NCBI GenBank assembly: GCA_905221605.1 | Contig: CAJNDS010002523.1 | Span: 1,237,098 to 1,301,097 of the forward strand | Direction of reading: 5' to 3' | DNA length: 64,000 bases | Source: Symbiodinium natans | Taxonomy: Eukaryota > Sar > Dinophyceae > Suessiales > Symbiodiniaceae | Shown here: positions 60,330-64,000 of the stretch, one piece after another | How the letters are laid out: each line of letters starts with the position of its first letter | Numbering within the stretch: position 1 is the stretch's first letter | The notes under the pieces: generated by a model | The model's input: only the letters and a program-made list of their open reading frames with translations | Told to the model about the DNA's origin: nothing | Database searches by the model: none | Position numbers and translations under genes: made by a program

Positions 60330-60450
60330 GGGTATATGTATATTATATATATATATAATAATAATCATAATAATAATATATTTATATATATATATACATG
60401 TGTATATATATATATACATATATACATGTATGTATAGATATACATATATA
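60330..60450. repeat. AT-rich microsatellite
   Basis: Runs of (AT)n, (AATA)n and (ATAC)n. Confidence 0.9.
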
Positions 60451-60506
60451 TAGATTTAAACTCCTCATTCCCTACTAAGAACCAGGGGGCCAAAGCCCTC
60501 GCGCAC

Positions 60507-60568
60507 CTCGGCATCCGCGTTGCCGGCAAAGCGGGCAAGCTCAGTCACGAAGGACCGGGATGGACGAC
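60507..60568 (-). CDS. Flavoprotein reductase exon
   Basis: After CTAGAG two bases complete Gly, then RPSRSFVTELARFAGNADAE, ending in phase 0 at a GT donor (GTGCGC). F(G)RP.R.F..eLa is characteristic of the connecting domain. Confidence 0.85.
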
Positions 60569-60981
60569 CTCTAGCCCGCGGTCCTAAACCTTAAACCCGA
60601 AACTTTAAAGCGTTGTTTAGGGTTTAGGGTTTAGGTTTTAGGGTCTAGGGTCGAGGGGGTTTCCGAAAATAGGGTACCCTTTTTGGGGGGGTCCCTTTGA
60701 AGGGATTCTCTATTCATTTGGGGTATAAAGCAGGGGTACCCCTATCATGGGAAATGCTCAAATCATGAAACCCTAAGCCTTAAGCCCTACATGATCGCCA
60801 AGCCCCTAAGCCCCTAAATGTTGAAGGACATGTCTTAGCTCCCTACTCAAAGGGGGCAAAGGCATGAACCCTGAACCCTGAACCCTATGGGCTTCAGGCC
60901 TCGGGTTTAGGGTTGCAGGGCCAGGAGCTCAGGTGAAGATTGCACAGCTAGAAAACAATGGGGCGTCGACCTGCACTGGTC

Positions 60982-61310
60982 TTATATCGTAGCGTACAAG
61001 GCCGAACAGCTAAGCAAAGCTACTCCTGGAGAAATGCCTCGCTCAAGCTCACGCAAGCCGGTCTGCACTGCTTGCATGGCGCCAACCCAGTCATCCAAAG
61101 GCAACTCATTGGGCCACTTCTGCTGCGTCGCACCATACAAAAGGTAGGCTCTTGATAGCCTTTCCCACGCTTGACCTTTCCAATGGCCGCCACTTGCTCT
61201 TGCTGCTCAGCACGAGGTGCAACTTCGGTGCAACATCATCAGGTACTGGGCCATCGCGTTCATGAACATAGCTTTCGGCTCTGCGCTGAGCCCCCATTCA
61301 GGTTGAGCCT
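60982..61310 (-). pseudogene. Possible broken coding sequence in an intron
   Basis: The minus strand from about 61165 to a stop at 60982 reads YGATQQKWPNELPLDDWVGA and MQAVQTGLRELERG. Above it another frame reads SAEPKAMFMNAMAQYLMMLH before a stop. The change of frame suggests a decayed gene or retroelement piece. Unidentified. Confidence 0.35.
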
Positions 61311-61953
61311 GTTGTAATTATGGGGTCTCGTTAAGCATAGTACTCCATATCGGGAACCGTAAGCCCTAATCCTTACCCTAAACCTTGGCCGGTGGATTGC
61401 AGCTTGAATGTAGGTGAGGGGGGGGGGGGGTCCCTAAACCCTAAACCTCTAGGACTCCAAGTGTTAGGCTTCTATCCTGCCCAAGCCCTAAATCCTTAAC
61501 CCTGAGCCCCTGAAGCCTCGGGGGCTTGGGGGCGGTAGGATAACAGCCAGCTCCAAATCCCGAAGGATGTCCCTGAACCCTCAGCCCTAAACGCCCCCCC
61601 TCCCCCAGGGGCCTAAAGGACTACCAGCACTGCCAGTAGCAGCGCGTGAGAAAACTCGAAGAGTCCTGTAGCAAACCCGAAAGATGTCCCTAAACGCTGA
61701 CCCCCAAACCTCAAACCCTGAACCCTAGACTCCCCTCTCCCAATCCCCAAAACCCTAAACCCTCAATCCTAAGCCCTAAAACCTGAACCCGAAACCCTAA
61801 ACTCTCTCCCCTCTCAAGCCCTAAACCCTAAACCCCAAACCCTAAACCCCAAACCCCAAAACCCTAAGCCCTAAACCCTAAACCCTAAACCTCAAAACCC
61901 TAAGCCCTAAACCCTAAATCCCAAACTCGAACACCCATCCCTCGGCCCGCAGC

Positions 61954-61973
61954 CGAAGAGGTCGAGCATGTTC
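61954..61973 (-). CDS. Flavoprotein reductase micro-exon (20 bp)
   Basis: After CCCAG the 20 bp read NMLDLF flanked by split codons, with a GC donor (GCTGCG). The join to the next exon gives DLFGRPSRSF, the expected connecting-domain motif. Confidence 0.7.
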
Positions 61974-62037
61974 CTGGGGCCACGAGCTCCAGCTTTGGGT
62001 TTAGGGTTTAGGGTTTAGGGTTTAGGGTTTAGGGTTT

Positions 62038-62545
62038 AGGGTTCTAGGGTTCTAGGGTTCTAGGGTTCTAGGGTTCTAGGGTTCTAGGGTTCTAGGGTTC
62101 TAGGGTTCTAGGGTTCTAGGGTTCTAGGGTTCTAGGGTTCTAGGGTTCTAGGGTTCTAGGGTTCTAGGGTTCTAGGGTTCTGGGGTTCTGGGGTTCTGGG
62201 GTTCTAGGGTTCTAGGGTTCTGGGGTTCTAGGGTTCTGGGGTTCTGGGGTTCTAGGGTTCTGGGGTGCTGGGGTTCTAGGGTTCTGGGGTTCTGGGGTTC
62301 TAGGGTTCTAGGGTTCTAGCGTTCTGGGGTTCTAGGGTTCTAGGGTTCTAGCGTTCTGGGGTTCTGGGGTTCTGGGGTTCTAGGGTTCTAGGGTTCTAGC
62401 GTTCTGGGGTTCTAGGGTTCTAGGGTTCTAGCGTTCTGGGGTTCTAGGGTTCTAGCGTTCTGGGGTCCTAGGGTTCTAGGGTGGGTTCCAGGGTTCTCGG
62501 GTTCTCGGGTTCTAGGGTTGTGTTCTAGGGTTCTAGGGTTTAGGG
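62038..62545. repeat. TTCTAGGG/TTCTGGGG 8-mer array
   Basis: About 500 bp of tandem TTCTAGGG with interspersed TTCTGGGG and TTCTAGCG units, preceded by TTTAGGG units at 61998-62040. Confidence 0.9.
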
Positions 62546-63155
62546 TTTGGGGTTTAAGGTTTAGGGTGTAAGGTTTAGGGTTTAGCGTCTCGGGCATGGT
62601 TCTTCGGTAGGGGGTTTAGGGTTTACAGGGCGTAGGGCCGTGGGGTTTAGCGTTTGGGGCCTGGGAGTGTAGGGTTTGTAGTTCAGCCTTCCTGGTTTCC
62701 AGCTCGTACACTTGAGGTCCTCAAACCCGAAACCCGAAACCCGAAACCCTAAACCCTAAACCCTAAAGTCTAAACCCCTACACTTTCAGGGAGCTAGCGT
62801 CCTGGAAGCCCTTAATAGTAAGAACAGCATGGCAATTCCGTGGGCTCCTTTTCTACTTGGTCAGCTCTCCAAGTTATGGTCCCCTTTTGGCGACCCTAGG
62901 TTCTAGGGGCCGCCATATAGTAAGGAACCCAAAAGGGACCTTACTATAAGAGAAGTCACCACGTAAACCCTAAACCTGACCCTTGCAAGGACTTTTCTAA
63001 ACCCTAAATCCTAAACCCTACGCCCGAAGACCTGAACCCGAAACCCGAAACCCGAAACCCTAAACCCTAAACCCCAAACCCTGAACCCTAAACCTTAAAC
63101 CCCAAACCCTAAACCCTAAACCCTAAACCCTAAACCCTTCCAGGAGCCGAGTTGC

Positions 63156-63241
63156 GTCAGCACCTGCCGAACGGTCACGCGCTGGTCGAAGCAGCGGCGG
63201 TGGCGCTCGGACACATCCCCGACGCACTTCACGCTGATGAC
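63156..63241 (-). CDS. Flavoprotein reductase exon (86 bp)
   Basis: After CCACAG reads VISVKCVGDVSERHRRCFDQ and RVTVRQVLT, with two leftover bases at a GC donor (GCAACT). VT.rq.L precedes the D.FG.P motif in the connecting domain. CCCTAAA on its left, TTTAGGG on its right. Confidence 0.8.
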
Positions 63242-63251
63242 CTGTGGCTCG

Positions 63252-63395
63252 GGTTTAGGGTTTAGGGTTTAGGGTTTAGGGTTTAGGGTTTAGGGTTTAG
63301 GGTTTAGGGTTTAGGGTTTAGGGTTTAGGGTTTAGGGTTTGGGGTTTGGGGTTTGGGGGTTTGGGGGTTTGGGGGTTTGGGGGTTTGGGGTTCGG
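63252..63395. repeat. TTTAGGG to TTTGGGGG array
   Basis: About 13 TTTAGGG units followed by TTTGGGG and TTTGGGGG units. Confidence 0.9.
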
Positions 63396-63975
63396 GGGTG
63401 TAGGTGTCAGAAAGGTATCCCACAGCGTTCAACCGTCCAGAATTTGGGGTTCGGGTGTACAGGTTACGGCTAGCTTCCAGCACTGACCAACTGGCTGCGC
63501 AACCTGGAAACGAGTTTAGGGCATAAGGAAATTGCAGCCACTCGAGGCGAAACAATACCAACCGCTGAACCCATTCCTCCAAGTGTGGGGTCTGAGGTTT
63601 ACTTGGAGGTTCATGGGTACTTACAACCCCAATTGTAAGTCTACTTATAACCTTACAGGACGTGGGGGCTTATAAGTACAGTTGAACCCTAGCAGGGTTC
63701 AGAGTCTTGCGGGGTAGTTTTCTATTTTTCCATGGCAGGTGATGTAGATTTCAGGGCCTGACTCCTACGCGAGCCCCACAGGCCTCCAAATTCGCTGATT
63801 GAGTGCTTGAGGCTTAGGGTTTAGGGTTTTAGGGCTTTAGGGCTTTAGGGTTTTAGGGTTTTAGGTTTTCAAGGGTTTTAGGGTTTTGGGGCTTTAGGGC
63901 TTTAGGGTTCAAGGGTTTTAGGGTTCAGAGCAAAACACTTATAGGGTATACCTTGAGGCCGTGAAAAAAGCTCGC

Positions 63976-64000
63976 CTTGTCGCCATCCAGCTCCAAGAAC
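63976..64000 (-). CDS. Flavoprotein reductase exon, cut by the window edge
   Basis: The last bases read FLELDGDK on the minus strand, ending in phase 0 at a GC donor (GCGAGC) and joining VISVKC of the next exon. Only the 3' part is in the window, so assignment rests on phase and donor type. Confidence 0.5.

Larger units (their letters stand above)
31091..64000 (-). other. NADPH flavoprotein reductase gene (C-terminal half), 20 exons, partial
   Basis: Gene-level summary. The protein is the FAD- and NADPH-binding half of the cytochrome P450 reductase/sulfite reductase flavoprotein family, which passes electrons from NADPH through FAD. Visible signatures in order: DLFGRPSRSF, KMPLEQL, IKPRIYSIASD (FAD), GTCTKF, MVGLGTGIAPIRSF (NADPH), VVFYGCRHEK, GGYFFMCGPA and the C-terminal RYSEESY before the stop. 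Twenty exons of 20-86 bp join in frame; the flavodoxin half would lie beyond 64000. Inferred donors are 14 GC, 3 GA and 2 GT; 18 of 19 acceptors are AG|G. The C-terminal domain of a pyruvate:NADP+ oxidoreductase (known in protists), a sulfite reductase subunit and a free-standing reductase are all possible. Confidence 0.85.

Noticed and set aside
62412-62597. Frame rich in Asn-Pro-Glu-Thr-Leu on the minus strand
   Set aside because: Translation of the TTCTAGGG 8-mer array.
1-64000. CRISPR array
   Set aside because: The repeated units with unique spacers are telomere-type 7-mers with spacers of irregular length in a eukaryotic setting.

Overview
The window looks like nuclear DNA of a dinoflagellate, most likely of the Symbiodiniaceae type. 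Three things in the sequence support this. (1) TTTAGGG/CCCTAAA telomere-type repeats fill most of the spacer DNA in both orientations. (2) Two genes are cut into exons of about 20 to 120 bp whose inferred introns often begin with GC or GA and end in AG followed by an exon G. (3) There is a full-length Copia-type retrotransposon with a very long single reading frame. The organism call is an inference; no rRNA, tRNA or spliced-leader sequence was recognised.

Layout. 1-10.6 kb: telomere-type arrays, small repeats and several coding-like islands, mostly readable on the plus strand. 10.0-14.3 kb, minus strand: at least seven exons (14309 down to 11174, perhaps 10013) of a caspase-like (peptidase C14 fold) protein; six of the seven core exons join in frame and carry the catalytic His and Cys motifs. 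14.9-30 kb: telomere-type repeats, two large 8-mer CCCCTAAA arrays, inverted-repeat elements, and scattered minus-strand coding-like islands, several rich in cysteine pairs. 31.09-64 kb, minus strand: the C-terminal FAD/NADPH half of a cytochrome P450 reductase/sulfite reductase-type flavoprotein in 20 exons, entering from beyond the right edge and ending with a stop codon at 31091. The exons join in frame over about 370 codons. Of 19 inferred donors I count 14 GC, 3 GA and 2 GT.

The 11.4 kb intron between exons 55710-55756 and 44297-44340 holds a complete Copia-like element (46303-55584, minus strand, same direction as the gene). It has 306 bp LTRs that read identical, TG...CA ends, a GGTTT target duplication, a primer site and a purine tract. 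Its polyprotein of about 2,890 residues carries Gag with a CCCH finger and a CCHC knuckle, protease, a cytosine-methyltransferase-like segment with a lost catalytic Cys, integrase with an acidic insert, a 2-oxoglutarate/Fe(II) dioxygenase-like segment, reverse transcriptase, RNase H, two membrane segments and a SAP-like end. This combination is the most unusual thing in the window.

Most of the short open frames elsewhere (Phe-Arg-Val-rich or Asn-Pro-Lys-Pro-rich) are translations of the 7-mer repeat and are not annotated as genes. Exon boundaries were set by eye from reading frame, family resemblance and AG|G acceptors; no transcript data or search was available.
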